From JBPOJN01 sp052033505 (GTDB lineage: Bacteria > UBA10199 > JACPAL01 > GCA-016699445): DNA of 64,000 nucleotides. The stretch lies in contig JBPOJN010000022.1 in the NCBI GenBank assembly GCA_052033505.1, forward strand, positions 8,962 through 72,961, in the 5' to 3' direction. Positions 34,768-43,257 of the stretch are shown in pieces (position 1 is the first letter of the stretch; the number at the start of each line of letters is the position of its first letter). A model generated the notes under the pieces. The model was not told the origin of the DNA. It did not search any database and worked only from the letters and a program-made list of their open reading frames with translations. A program made the position numbers and the translations under genes.

Positions 34768-35343
34768 TTAAAAGTGAAATGCGACGTTGCCCAGGAGGGA
34801 ATACGGAAAAATGGCCGTGCTCGCGCTGGGGGTGCCGAAATTCGTGATTAAACCGATGGAGCGGAAGGCACCCTGGAACCCCAAGGAAACCCTGTCGCTC
34901 AAGTAAAAGTCAAAACCGACTCCCAGCTGGGCGCCCAAACCCAAACCGCCGCTGGAATTTCCGATGCTTCCCTCCGTGAGCCAGTAAAGGCCCAGACCAG
35001 CCGACACGAAAGGATCGAAGCGTGGGTCGTTCTGGAGGAAGTAATATTTCAAGTCGAACGTCGGCATGCCCAAAAACAAAATGCCGTTGTCGCCGCTGGA
35101 GACGTTTCCGCCGTCCTGCGTGGTGATCAAGAAGCTCGTCGAGAAAGCGAGTTGGGGATGGAAGCGGTAATCGAAAAAGACGTGTCCGCCGAATCCGGGA
35201 TCCATGACGGGAATCGTATCGATCAGGAAAATATTTCCCGCGGGGCCTAAACCGATCGAGAAGCCTTGCCGCGCTTCTACCTTCGACGAAGGAAGGCTTA
35301 AGAAAACGGAAAGGCAGAAGATCGTCAGTACGGTTTTTTTCAT
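34768..35343 (-). CDS. Outer-membrane beta-barrel protein
   Basis: The 191-residue protein has a signal peptide (MKKTVLTIFCLSVFLSLPSS) and repeated amphipathic strands with Gly turns (GHVFFDYRF, VSAGLGLYWL, GAQLGVGFDFYL). It ends in Phe (LLGNVAFHF), the usual BAM signal. It resembles small OmpA/OmpW-like eight-stranded barrels. Its start overlaps the purN stop by four bases, an odd but clear coupling to purine genes. Function unknown. Confidence 0.78.
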   Translation of the reverse strand: MKKTVLTIFCLSVFLSLPSSKVEARQGFSIGLGPAGNIFLIDTIPVMDPGFGGHVFFDYRFHPQLAFSTSFLITTQDGGNVSSGDNGILFLGMPTFDLKYYFLQNDPRFDPFVSAGLGLYWLTEGSIGNSSGGLGLGAQLGVGFDFYLSDRVSLGFQGAFRSIGLITNFGTPSASTAIFPYSLLGNVAFHF

Positions 35344-35993
35344 GTGATGATCACCTTGCGATCTTTTATCTGTAAACGGCCCTCGGCGAACAGACGGACC
35401 GCTTCGGGGTAAATCGCGTGTTCCACGGAATGGACTTTTTCCGTCAGGGATTCAAGAGTTTCTTTCGCGTTTTGCGAGTCTTTATAGTCAACGCGTACGA
35501 TTTCTTGAAGAACGATCGGTCCCGTGTCCGTTCCTTCGTCCACGAAGTGCACGGTGACGCCCGTAAACCGCACCCCATGCTCGAAAGCGCGCGCGATCGC
35601 GTCGGTTCCGGGGAACGACGGCAAGAGCGCCGGATGGATATTCAAAATTTTTTGCGGAAAATGGCGGATGAACGTAGGCGTCAGCACGCGCATGAAGCCC
35701 GCCAGCACGACCAAGTCGACCGAATGTTTCTCAAGCTCCGCGATCATTTTATTTTCGAAGCTTTCGCGATCCGGAAAATCCCCGTGGGGCACGACGACGG
35801 TCGTAATGCCGGCCAAACGGGCGCGCTCTAGGGCGTAGACGTTTGCCTTGTTGCTCAAAACGACTGAAATTTCGGCTGGAAAATCGGTGGTACGTGCGGC
35901 GTCGATCAAAGCTTGGAGGTTCGTGCCGCCGCCGGAGACCAAGACGCCCACGCGGCACTTTTTGGGAGGAGAATTAAAGGATGGTGATGTCAT
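35340..35993 (-). CDS. purN: Phosphoribosylglycinamide formyltransferase
   Basis: PurN transfers a formyl group from 10-formyl-THF to GAR in step 3 of purine synthesis. It has VGVLVSGGGTNLQALID near the start and FMRVLTPTFIRHFPQKILNIHPALLPSFPG, which holds the catalytic Asn and His. The later GVTVHFVDEGTDTGPI contains the catalytic Asp. I use the ATG at 35993, which has GAAGG at good spacing; an ATG two codons earlier sits on that site. It overlaps purM by 20 bases. Confidence 0.93.
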   Translation of the reverse strand: MTSPSFNSPPKKCRVGVLVSGGGTNLQALIDAARTTDFPAEISVVLSNKANVYALERARLAGITTVVVPHGDFPDRESFENKMIAELEKHSVDLVVLAGFMRVLTPTFIRHFPQKILNIHPALLPSFPGTDAIARAFEHGVRFTGVTVHFVDEGTDTGPIVLQEIVRVDYKDSQNAKETLESLTEKVHSVEHAIYPEAVRLFAEGRLQIKDRKVIIT

Positions 35994-37014
35994 CCTCATC
36001 CTTCTTGCGATGGACCATTTCGCCGATGATCCAGGCTTTTTCGCCCAGGTCGGCCAGGGATTTCAGGACGGCCGGAGCTTCCGCGGCGGAAACGATCGCG
36101 GTCATGCCGATGCCGCAGTTGAAGACACGGTGCATTTCGTCGTCTTTGACCTTGCCCCATTTGCGGATCCACTGGAAGAGCGCGGGTTCGGGCCAGGATT
36201 TTTTCGAGAGCACGGCCCGGCAATTTTCGGGATAGACGCGGGGCAGGTTTTCCGAAAGTCCACCGCCGGTGATGTGGGCCAAGGCCTTCAACTCGTGTTT
36301 TTTCTTCAAGGCCAAGATTGTGCGCACGTAAAGTTTCGTCGGCGCGAGCAACGTTTGCGCGAGAGGAGCGTCGAAGCCCGGATATTTTTTCTTGGGGTCG
36401 AGTTTTTTGACGTTTACGATCTTGCGCACGAGCGAAAAGCCATTCGAGTGGACACCTGAGGACGCGATGCCGATCACGACGTATCCGTTGACGACCTTCT
36501 AGCCGTCGACGACTTCGTCTTTTTCGACGACGCCGACCACGAAACCCGCGAGATCGAAATCCTTGCCGCGGTAGATGTTTGGCATTTCGGCCGTCTCGCC
36601 GCCGACTAAGGCCGCGCCGATGTCCGCGCAGGCCTCCGCGACGCCTTTCAGCACGCGCGTGGCTTGGGGGACGTTTAATTTTCCGGTCGCGAAATAATCG
36701 AGGAAGAAAAGAGGCTCCGCGCCCAGGCAAAGGATGTCGTTGGCCGACATGGCGACTAAGTCTTGGCCGATGCCTTCCAAGATATCCCATTCGACCGCGA
36801 GTTTTACCTTCGTGCCCACGCCGTCGGTGGAAGCGACCAGCAGGGGAGATCGGTATTTTTTCGTGTCGAGGGCGAAGAGGCTCGCATAGTGGCCGATGTT
36901 CGAGACGACTTCGGGCCGCGTCGTTTTGGCGACGAAAGGCTTGATGTTGTCGATGAAGCGCTCGGCAGCGTCGATGTCGACGCCAGATTTTTTGTAAGAG
37001 AGTGAAGTGGACAT
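35974..37014 (-). pseudogene. purM: purM interrupted by a single in-frame TAG
   Basis: PurM closes the AIR ring in purine synthesis. The two halves are in the same frame and together span 346 codons, normal PurM length. Conserved blocks are intact on both sides: TDGVGTKVKLA, LVGGETAEMP, GIASSGVHSNGFSL and HITGGGLSENLP. At 36499-36501 a TAG replaces the residue after EVVDG, where related proteins usually have Ser (DGSK); TCG to TAG is one change. This is either a sequencing error, a recent nonsense mutation or read-through. The 3' half has a GTG at 36477 but no obvious ribosome binding site. Confidence 0.88.
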
Positions 37015-37068
37015 GGAAAAAGTCGGGCCCTTGTTGCTTCTAAGGGCTTAAAAGTCAATTTTGTAATG

Positions 37069-37140
37069 AGCCACGGGGGAGGATTGAACTCCCGACCTGC
37101 TGATTACGAATCAGCTGCTCTACCACTGAGCTACCGTGGC
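37069..37140 (-). tRNA. tRNA-Thr (anticodon CGT)
   Basis: On the minus strand a full cloverleaf can be drawn: acceptor GCCACGG/CCGTGGC, D arm GCTC-AGTGGTA-GAGC, anticodon arm GCTGA-TTCGTAA-TCAGC and T arm GGGAG-TTCAATC-CTCCC. The anticodon CGT reads ACG (Thr). The 3' CCA is not encoded, so it must be added by nucleotidyltransferase. The discriminator base is U. It sits between rpoZ and purM. Confidence 0.93.
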
Positions 37141-37148
37141 GGGAAAAT

Positions 37149-37400
37149 TCAAGACGACTTCTTTGTTTTTTTCGGAGCCACAGGAGCGAAAGACGTTTCA
37201 TCTTCGTCCGGAGTATCGTCGCGGTATCCGACTTTGCCAGCGGCGATCTCGCGCAGGGCGGTCACGACCTCGCGGTTCTTGCAATGAACCATGGGTTCGA
37301 TACCTTTATAAAGTTCACGCGTTCTTTTGGCGGCGATGTGAACCAGGGAAAATCGGTTTTCGCAGTGCTCAAGACAGTCTTCAACGGTGATTCTAGCCAT
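37149..37400 (-). CDS. rpoZ: RNA polymerase omega subunit
   Basis: The 83-residue protein begins MARITVEDCLEHCENRFSLV and has AAKRTRELYKG and NREVVTALREIAAGKV, the omega signature. Omega helps assemble and stabilise the beta' subunit. The tail is Lys- and acid-rich. Upstream on the minus strand is a TATAAA -10-like element, and an AAGGAAG ribosome binding site lies about 12 bases from the ATG. Confidence 0.93.
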   Translation of the reverse strand: MARITVEDCLEHCENRFSLVHIAAKRTRELYKGIEPMVHCKNREVVTALREIAAGKVGYRDDTPDEDETSFAPVAPKKTKKSS

Positions 37401-37482
37401 GGGATTTACGCTCTTCCTTTATAAGGTTTTATGCCGTTTGGCGGCAAAAAGAGAGGGGCTTCTAAGGAATAACCCGGCGAAA

Positions 37483-37501
37483 TGTCAACAGAAAATTGAC
37501 A
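37483..37501. promoter_or_regulatory. Inverted TTGACA pair between rpoZ and the kinase gene
   Basis: TGTCAA-N7-TTGACA forms a perfect 6-bp inverted repeat. Each arm is a -35 hexamer for one of the divergent genes, so RNA polymerases could compete here, or the dyad may be an operator. Confidence 0.35.
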
Positions 37502-37524
37502 CATCCCGGACCTCTATGTATTCC
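37496..37524 (+). promoter_or_regulatory. Candidate promoter of the kinase/T2SS operon
   Basis: TTGACA (37496-37501) is followed 17 bases later by TATTCC (37519-37524), a mediocre -10. The predicted start is near 37531, just before the GTG at 37534. The transcript would be almost leaderless, or the real kinase start lies further in. Confidence 0.35.
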
Positions 37525-37533
37525 TGAAGGTCC

Positions 37534-39504
37534 GTGACTTCCAAAAATCCCTCGGTGGCCCCATCGAAATATTCGGCGTCTTCTTTTTTGGACATCCGGT
37601 TTGCGGATTTTACAGCCCGACACGTCTTCAGTGCGAAGCTGAGACTTGTTATTTTGATGGGGTTTTGGGGCCTCTGTGGATTCATTTATCCGAGGATCTT
37701 AACCTTAGACCAGCCCATCGTCCTGATCATCAGTCTGACGTTCGTTGCGACCACCATTTGTTATTTTTTCGTGCTTCGGGGGACGTATCCCATCTTATTT
37801 TTCGTCTTGGAACTCGCCGCGGACGTCTGCGCCCAGACGGTTCTGGTCTACATGATGTCGGCGGGCGGGGCGAAGAGCAGCGTTTTTACCATTTATATCG
37901 CGTACTGCGCGGCCGGTGGACTCTTCTATAATGACCGCGTCGCTCTGGCGATGGCGGCGCTGATCGTCGTTTTTTATTCCATGCTCACGGCGGGACTGTA
38001 TTTCGGGTGGATCCCGCCGTTTTCCCATCCGCTGACGGAATCGGTTTTTTTTGAGGATTTCGGCGTCTTCCAAAATCTGGCTTTGCTCCTGATCTTCTTG
38101 GGGGTCGCTGTCTACGGCATCCGGCTCGCGGCGCATTTCACTAAAATCCGCGAAAAGGCCCTGGAAGCCAAGAATCGCGAACTGATCGCGTTAAACCGCA
38201 TCTCGTCCTTGACCCGGAGCGGTTTGACTCTGGAACGCGTCCAAAACGAAGTCGTACGCAGCGTGCACGATGGCATGGGCTATCCGGACGGTTTTCTTCT
38301 GTACCAAGACCCGCCCACGGGGAAGATCCAGTTTTATTTCCAGGAAGGGACGCCGCTGGTGCAGGAGCTTAAGTCCTTGGGCGTGAATCCTTCGGATCTT
38401 TATTTGCCGATCGACGATCAGACCAATCAAGTCTATGCGGCGATGAAAAACGGGAAGCTGATCTTGAGAAACGAACTTTCCGAGGTATTGCGCGGCGCGA
38501 ACCAGGCGCTGACGGTCGAGCGGACGTCGGCGATCCAGCACCGCTTGGGCTACCGCAAATTCGTCGCGGCGCCGCTGATTGCGGAGGGCCACGTGGTCGG
38601 CGCCTTGATTGGCGCGTGCTGGGAGCGGTGGTTGGAGGCCGATGCGATCCGGACGTTTGAAGGCTTCGCCGACCAAGCGGCATTGACGCTCGATAACGCC
38701 ATGCTGATCGCGGAGTTGAAACTCAAGAACATCGAACTGGAACGCGTCAGCCGCGTGAAGTCGGAGTTCTTGGCGACGATGAGCCATGAGCTGCGTACGC
38801 CTTTGACCGCGATCATCGGTTTTTCCGAGCTGCTCTTGGAAGAAGTCATGGGAGCCATCAACGGCGAGCAAAAAGAGAGCCTCCGCGAGATCTTGGTCAA
38901 CGGCGAAAACCTGCTCCAGATGATCAACGGCCTGCTGGACTTCGCGAAGATCGAATCCGGCAAGATGGAGGTGTCGTTGGGGCCGATCGATTTCGCGGAC
39001 CTGCTGACGCGCGTGCAGCGCATGATTGCGTCTTTGCTCCACAAGAAGAGCCACCGTTTCGAGGCCCAGGTCCCGCCGAACCTCCCAATTTTGTATGCGG
39101 ACGAAAAAAAATTGCAGCAGATCTTATTAAACCTTATTTCCAACGCCATTAAGTTTACGCCGAACGGGGGCAAAATCTCCGTAAGCGTGACGTACCGCCC
39201 GCGACTGCAGACCGAATCGGTATTGAGCTCCGAAGCGGCTCCCGAAACGACGGGAATCCTCGAGGTCTCCGTCGAGGACACTGGCATCGGCATTCGCAAG
39301 CAGGATCAGGACGCGATCTTCGAATCGTTCCGGCAGGTGGACAGTTCGTTCACGCGCGAGTATCAGGGGACGGGATTGGGGCTCGCCTTGGTCAAACAAT
39401 TCGTGACCCTGCAGGGAGGGTCGATCCGCGTCGAAAGCGAAGTCGGCCGCGGGTCGAAGTTCATATTTTCGATTCCGAATAGGACAATGGGTGTTCTGAC
39501 ATGA
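37534..39504 (+). CDS. Membrane sensor histidine kinase with a GAF domain
   Basis: The 656-residue protein has about six N-terminal helices (35-200), a GAF-like domain (about 225-395), HisKA with the phospho-accepting His 418 in TMSHELRTPLTAI, and an HATPase domain (about 520-650) with NLISNAIKFTP, DTGIGI and GTGLGLALV boxes. It senses an unknown signal and should pass phosphate to a response regulator, none of which is encoded nearby. It overlaps gspC by four bases, so it heads the type II secretion operon. Start GTG with GAAGG close by; a later start is possible. Confidence 0.9.
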   Translation: MTSKNPSVAPSKYSASSFLDIRFADFTARHVFSAKLRLVILMGFWGLCGFIYPRILTLDQPIVLIISLTFVATTICYFFVLRGTYPILFFVLELAADVCAQTVLVYMMSAGGAKSSVFTIYIAYCAAGGLFYNDRVALAMAALIVVFYSMLTAGLYFGWIPPFSHPLTESVFFEDFGVFQNLALLLIFLGVAVYGIRLAAHFTKIREKALEAKNRELIALNRISSLTRSGLTLERVQNEVVRSVHDGMGYPDGFLLYQDPPTGKIQFYFQEGTPLVQELKSLGVNPSDLYLPIDDQTNQVYAAMKNGKLILRNELSEVLRGANQALTVERTSAIQHRLGYRKFVAAPLIAEGHVVGALIGACWERWLEADAIRTFEGFADQAALTLDNAMLIAELKLKNIELERVSRVKSEFLATMSHELRTPLTAIIGFSELLLEEVMGAINGEQKESLREILVNGENLLQMINGLLDFAKIESGKMEVSLGPIDFADLLTRVQRMIASLLHKKSHRFEAQVPPNLPILYADEKKLQQILLNLISNAIKFTPNGGKISVSVTYRPRLQTESVLSSEAAPETTGILEVSVEDTGIGIRKQDQDAIFESFRQVDSSFTREYQGTGLGLALVKQFVTLQGGSIRVESEVGRGSKFIFSIPNRTMGVLT

Positions 39505-40484
39505 CTTCGATCCGACGGTTTGATTGGATTTTTCACCTGGCCGCCATCACGCTCTGCGGGTATTTTTGCGCGTCCGCGTTGACGACGTATTTGGAGGGCT
39601 TGCTCGTGTCGTCATCCGACCTGCCTCCGACTGCGGTTGTTTCCACGCCTACGCCCGCCGAACCTCTTCCGGCGCCTTCGGCCGATGCCGACGACGAGGA
39701 GGGGGGCGAGGACTGGGAGGCTTACCGGTCCATCGTCGAACGCAATATTTTCAATTCCGCCGATACGGGAGAGACCGCTGTCGGAGCCAATCAAAATCCC
39801 GATGTGCCTTTGGGGGAAATGGGTCCCGCCGTCAAAACCAGTCTGGGAATCAAAGTCATGTCGACCCTGGTGATCGGCGAAGGCAACGACCGGCGTTCGT
39901 CCGCGATCATTTCCGGCGGCACAAGCAAAACGCCTAAGGCTTATTATCCGGGTGAAGAAGAAACGTTCGGTTCCAACGTCCGGCTCACGAAGATCGCGCG
40001 CGACCGCATCGAGTTTTTGAACAACAACCGTTTGGAATTCGCGGAGCTGGAGGATTGGGCCACGAAAAAGACGGTTTTCGCCTCCGCGGAAGAGGTTCAC
40101 GGCAAAGGCGCGGCTCTGGGCGACAAGTCTTCGGAAGCGAAAGACGCTGCCGCTCCGGCCGCCGAGGGCGGGAAGATCACTTTGGATCAAAAAGAGATTG
40201 ATGAAGCCCTCCAGAACCTGGATAAGCTCCAGCAAGACGTCCGTATCGTTCCTAATTTCAAGGATGGCAAAATCTCAGGGTTGAAAGTCATTTCGATCAA
40301 GCCGGGGACTGTGATAAGCAAGCTCGGCATTCGCCGCGGCGACATCCTCGAAAAACTGAACGGGCAGGAGTTGGACGTCAAACGCGGTTTGGAAATGTTC
40401 GGTACGATGAAGGATTCGAAAAATTTCTCACTGGATATCGCACGTGGGGGAAAGAGTCAGACGTTCGAATATGAGATCAAATGA
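39501..40484 (+). CDS. gspC: Type II secretion protein GspC
   Basis: The 327-residue inner-membrane protein has one N-terminal helix (about 9-30), an acidic/Pro-rich linker, an HR domain (about 75-180: RSIVERNIFNS is the GspC hallmark) and a C-terminal PDZ domain (about 235-325, IKPGTVISKLGIRRGDILEKLNG). GspC bridges the inner platform to the GspD secretin through its HR domain. The ATG overlaps the kinase stop (ATGA); its end overlaps gspD by 14 bases. Confidence 0.92.
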   Translation: MTSIRRFDWIFHLAAITLCGYFCASALTTYLEGLLVSSSDLPPTAVVSTPTPAEPLPAPSADADDEEGGEDWEAYRSIVERNIFNSADTGETAVGANQNPDVPLGEMGPAVKTSLGIKVMSTLVIGEGNDRRSSAIISGGTSKTPKAYYPGEEETFGSNVRLTKIARDRIEFLNNNRLEFAELEDWATKKTVFASAEEVHGKGAALGDKSSEAKDAAAPAAEGGKITLDQKEIDEALQNLDKLQQDVRIVPNFKDGKISGLKVISIKPGTVISKLGIRRGDILEKLNGQELDVKRGLEMFGTMKDSKNFSLDIARGGKSQTFEYEIK

Positions 40485-43248
40485 TTCGCGATTCCGCCCG
40501 CGTACGATCCTGACGGCTTGGATGCTGTTGACGTCCGTGTTCGTCCAGTCGGTGGCGTTCGCCGCCGACATGCAGCCGCTGCCGCCAGTGACGTTGCCGC
40601 CGGCCTCTTCCGTTCCGGGCGGAGGCACGCCGGTTACCGATGCTTCGCCTTCGACTTTATCTGTTTCGCCGTTGCCTCCGGTTCCCTTGGGCCAACCGTC
40701 CTCAAATCCGACGTATCCAGTGACTTATCCTCCGATATCGAGCGCGCCTACGGCTCCCTCGGCTCCCCTGACTCCACCGTCGTCGTCGCCCCCCGTCCTC
40801 CCGGTGCCTGCATCTCCGGTTCCCCCGGCTCCGCTCAGACCTTCCGCCGAAACCGTACTCGTCAAACCGACCGATCCGCCTCCGACTACGGCGGTGCCCG
40901 AAGTCTCGCAGCCCCTGCGTCCCGTGGCGCCCGAAACGATTTCCGAGACGGCTAAAAAAGTCGACGCCGAAGGCATTTATTTCAACATCGCAGACGAAGA
41001 CATCCGCGAAGTGGTTAAGCAAATCAGCCGCGCCTTGGGCAAAAATTTTCTTTTGGATGACAAGCTCAAAGGCAAGATTACGATCATCAGCGAACGTAAG
41101 ATGACGAAGGACGAAGTCTGGGAAGTCTTCCAGTCGGCCTTGGACGTGATCGGATTCACCATTGTGCAAGGTCCTGCGGGCCTCTTGCGTATCGTGTCCG
41201 TGCGTGACGCGCTCAATAATCCCATCGACATGTACACGGACGAGACGCCGTTCACCGACCGCTTCATCACGCGTCTGATCACGCTGAAAAACATCAGTGC
41301 GGCCGATATGGCGAACGTGATCAAGGGCCTGGTCTCCAAAGAAGGCAATCTCTTCGCCTATCCCGTGACCAACACGCTCATCATCACGGACTCGGGCACG
41401 AACATCGACCGGTTACTCAGGCTCATTAACGAATTGGATCAGGAAGGCCCGCAAGAAGTCCTGGAAATCATCCCGATCCTGTATGCGAACGCCAAGGACG
41501 TTGCGGCGAAGATCACGCAGATTTACGACACCGACAAGGCTTCGACGCCGACGCCCGCGCCTGTGCGCCGCACGCCGGCCCAAGGTACGGCCGAAATCAC
41601 ACTGGATGAAGTCCCTAAATTGAAAAAAGTCATTCCCGACGAGCGTACGAACGCCGTCATCGTTCTGGCCTCCCGCATGGCCATCCAAAAAGTCCGTAAT
41701 CTCATCAAGAAACTCGATTCGCCGCTCGTGGGCGATGAAGGTGAAGTGCACGTGTATTATCTCAAATACGCCAACGCCAAGGACATGGCGACCGTCTTGA
41801 CCGCGCTGTCAGGGCAAGTGGCGAAAGATAAAGGAACGACCGGATCGTCGACAGGGGGCAGGGCGCCCGCCGCCGGTACGCCGGCCGCGGCGGCGGTTCA
41901 GGCCTCTAGCGCGAATTTGATCGGCGGGGCGGAGTTTTCGGGTAAATTTACGGTGACCGCGGACGAGTCCACGAACGCTTTGGTGATTACCGCTGGCGCT
42001 AAGGACTTCAATACCTTGATCGAACAAGTTATCGCCAAACTTGATATCCCGCGCCGCCAGGTCTACGTCGAAGCCGTCATCGTCGAATTCCAGATTTCAG
42101 AAAATCAGCAACTGGGCGCCGGTATCTTCGGCGGTAAAAATTTCAACGTCGGTGGTAATAACTTAGCCCTTTTTGGAAGCACGTTCGGTTTCTTGGATGG
42201 AGGCGTGCAGCAGCTTTTGAACGGCACCGTCGGCGCCGCATCCGATCAGACGTTGAATGTTCCGGCCCTGCCCGGCACAGGCGGCGATGCGTTACAGGTA
42301 CCGGCCTTTTTTTCGGCTCTTCAGTTCGCCCAGTCCAACACAAACGCGAACATCCTCTCGACACCGAACATCCTGACGTTGGACAACCAAGAAGCCGAGA
42401 TCAAGATCGGTCAAAAAGTCCCGTTTCCGGCGGCCTCCGCGACGACGATCGGCGGCAGCCTCCAAACGACGTTCACGCGCGAAGACGTGGCGTTGAGTCT
42501 CAAGATCAAGCCTCAAATCAGCGAAGGCGGATCGATCCGCATGGAAGTCGCTCAGGAAGACCGCGAAATTTTGGATCAACAGCCTGCCATTTCCTCTCAG
42601 GCCGGTCCGACGACGACGGAGCGTTCGATCAAGACCGCGATCGTCGTGAATAACGGCCAGACCGTCGTCTTGGGTGGCCTTATCAAAGACAAATACACGA
42701 CGAAAATCGATAAAGTCCCGGGCTTAGGCGACATTCCGATTTTGGGATACCTCTTTAAGACGCGGCGCAAAACCAAGGAAAAGATCAATCTCGTGGTTTT
42801 CTTAACCCCACACATCATCCGCGAGCCCCGCGATTTCATTTCGATCTTGAACCGCAAGATAGACGAGCAGAACCTCTTCGTGACCGAAAACTTCAGTAAG
42901 CGCCAGCAGAAGCAGATTCGTAAATCCCTGGAGACGCATGCAGACTATCTCTTGAGCGCGAGCGAAGGCGGATACCTCCCGGAGGGGCGCCCTCTGACGG
43001 ACGACGAGAAATACCCGATGAGCATTGCACCCTCTACGACTGCAAAACCGCAGCCTCTGCCGCCGTCTAAACCCTCGGAAGTTTTGGCTCCCGCCACTTC
43101 GGGAATTTCGGACGACGAAAGTGATTTGGCCCCCGAAAAATCAACCGGCCGTACGTCCAGGCGCAAGGCACCGCCGAAAAAAAACGCGCCCGAATCCTCG
43201 CCGCGCCCCGCAACTCCGAGTGACGAAGACACCGATTTAGCGTATTAA
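40471..43248 (+). CDS. gspD: Type II secretion secretin GspD
   Basis: The 925-residue outer-membrane channel has a signal peptide (about 1-31), an unusually long Pro/Ser-rich stretch (about 32-150), N0 (about 168-245, FNIADEDIREVVKQI), N1-N3 (to about 515) and the secretin domain (about 516-793, with VPGLGDIPILGYLFK). A Pro/Ser/Lys-rich tail of about 130 residues follows. It forms the export pore for folded proteins. The ATG at 40471 is chosen because the signal peptide begins there; an upstream GTG adds nine residues. Confidence 0.94.
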   Translation: MRSNDSRFRPRTILTAWMLLTSVFVQSVAFAADMQPLPPVTLPPASSVPGGGTPVTDASPSTLSVSPLPPVPLGQPSSNPTYPVTYPPISSAPTAPSAPLTPPSSSPPVLPVPASPVPPAPLRPSAETVLVKPTDPPPTTAVPEVSQPLRPVAPETISETAKKVDAEGIYFNIADEDIREVVKQISRALGKNFLLDDKLKGKITIISERKMTKDEVWEVFQSALDVIGFTIVQGPAGLLRIVSVRDALNNPIDMYTDETPFTDRFITRLITLKNISAADMANVIKGLVSKEGNLFAYPVTNTLIITDSGTNIDRLLRLINELDQEGPQEVLEIIPILYANAKDVAAKITQIYDTDKASTPTPAPVRRTPAQGTAEITLDEVPKLKKVIPDERTNAVIVLASRMAIQKVRNLIKKLDSPLVGDEGEVHVYYLKYANAKDMATVLTALSGQVAKDKGTTGSSTGGRAPAAGTPAAAAVQASSANLIGGAEFSGKFTVTADESTNALVITAGAKDFNTLIEQVIAKLDIPRRQVYVEAVIVEFQISENQQLGAGIFGGKNFNVGGNNLALFGSTFGFLDGGVQQLLNGTVGAASDQTLNVPALPGTGGDALQVPAFFSALQFAQSNTNANILSTPNILTLDNQEAEIKIGQKVPFPAASATTIGGSLQTTFTREDVALSLKIKPQISEGGSIRMEVAQEDREILDQQPAISSQAGPTTTERSIKTAIVVNNGQTVVLGGLIKDKYTTKIDKVPGLGDIPILGYLFKTRRKTKEKINLVVFLTPHIIREPRDFISILNRKIDEQNLFVTENFSKRQQKQIRKSLETHADYLLSASEGGYLPEGRPLTDDEKYPMSIAPSTTAKPQPLPPSKPSEVLAPATSGISDDESDLAPEKSTGRTSRRKAPPKKNAPESSPRPATPSDEDTDLAY

Positions 43249-43257
43249 TAGACATCT

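Noticed and set aside
36499..36501. Pyrrolysine or general amber recoding in purM
   Set aside because: TAG ends at least one normal gene here (the ROK kinase), no pylT or pylS lies in the window, and a single change or an error explains it better.
38191..39054. Antisense frame of 287 codons opposite the histidine kinase
   Set aside because: Shadow of conserved kinase codons; composition is Gln/Arg-rich without any family signature.
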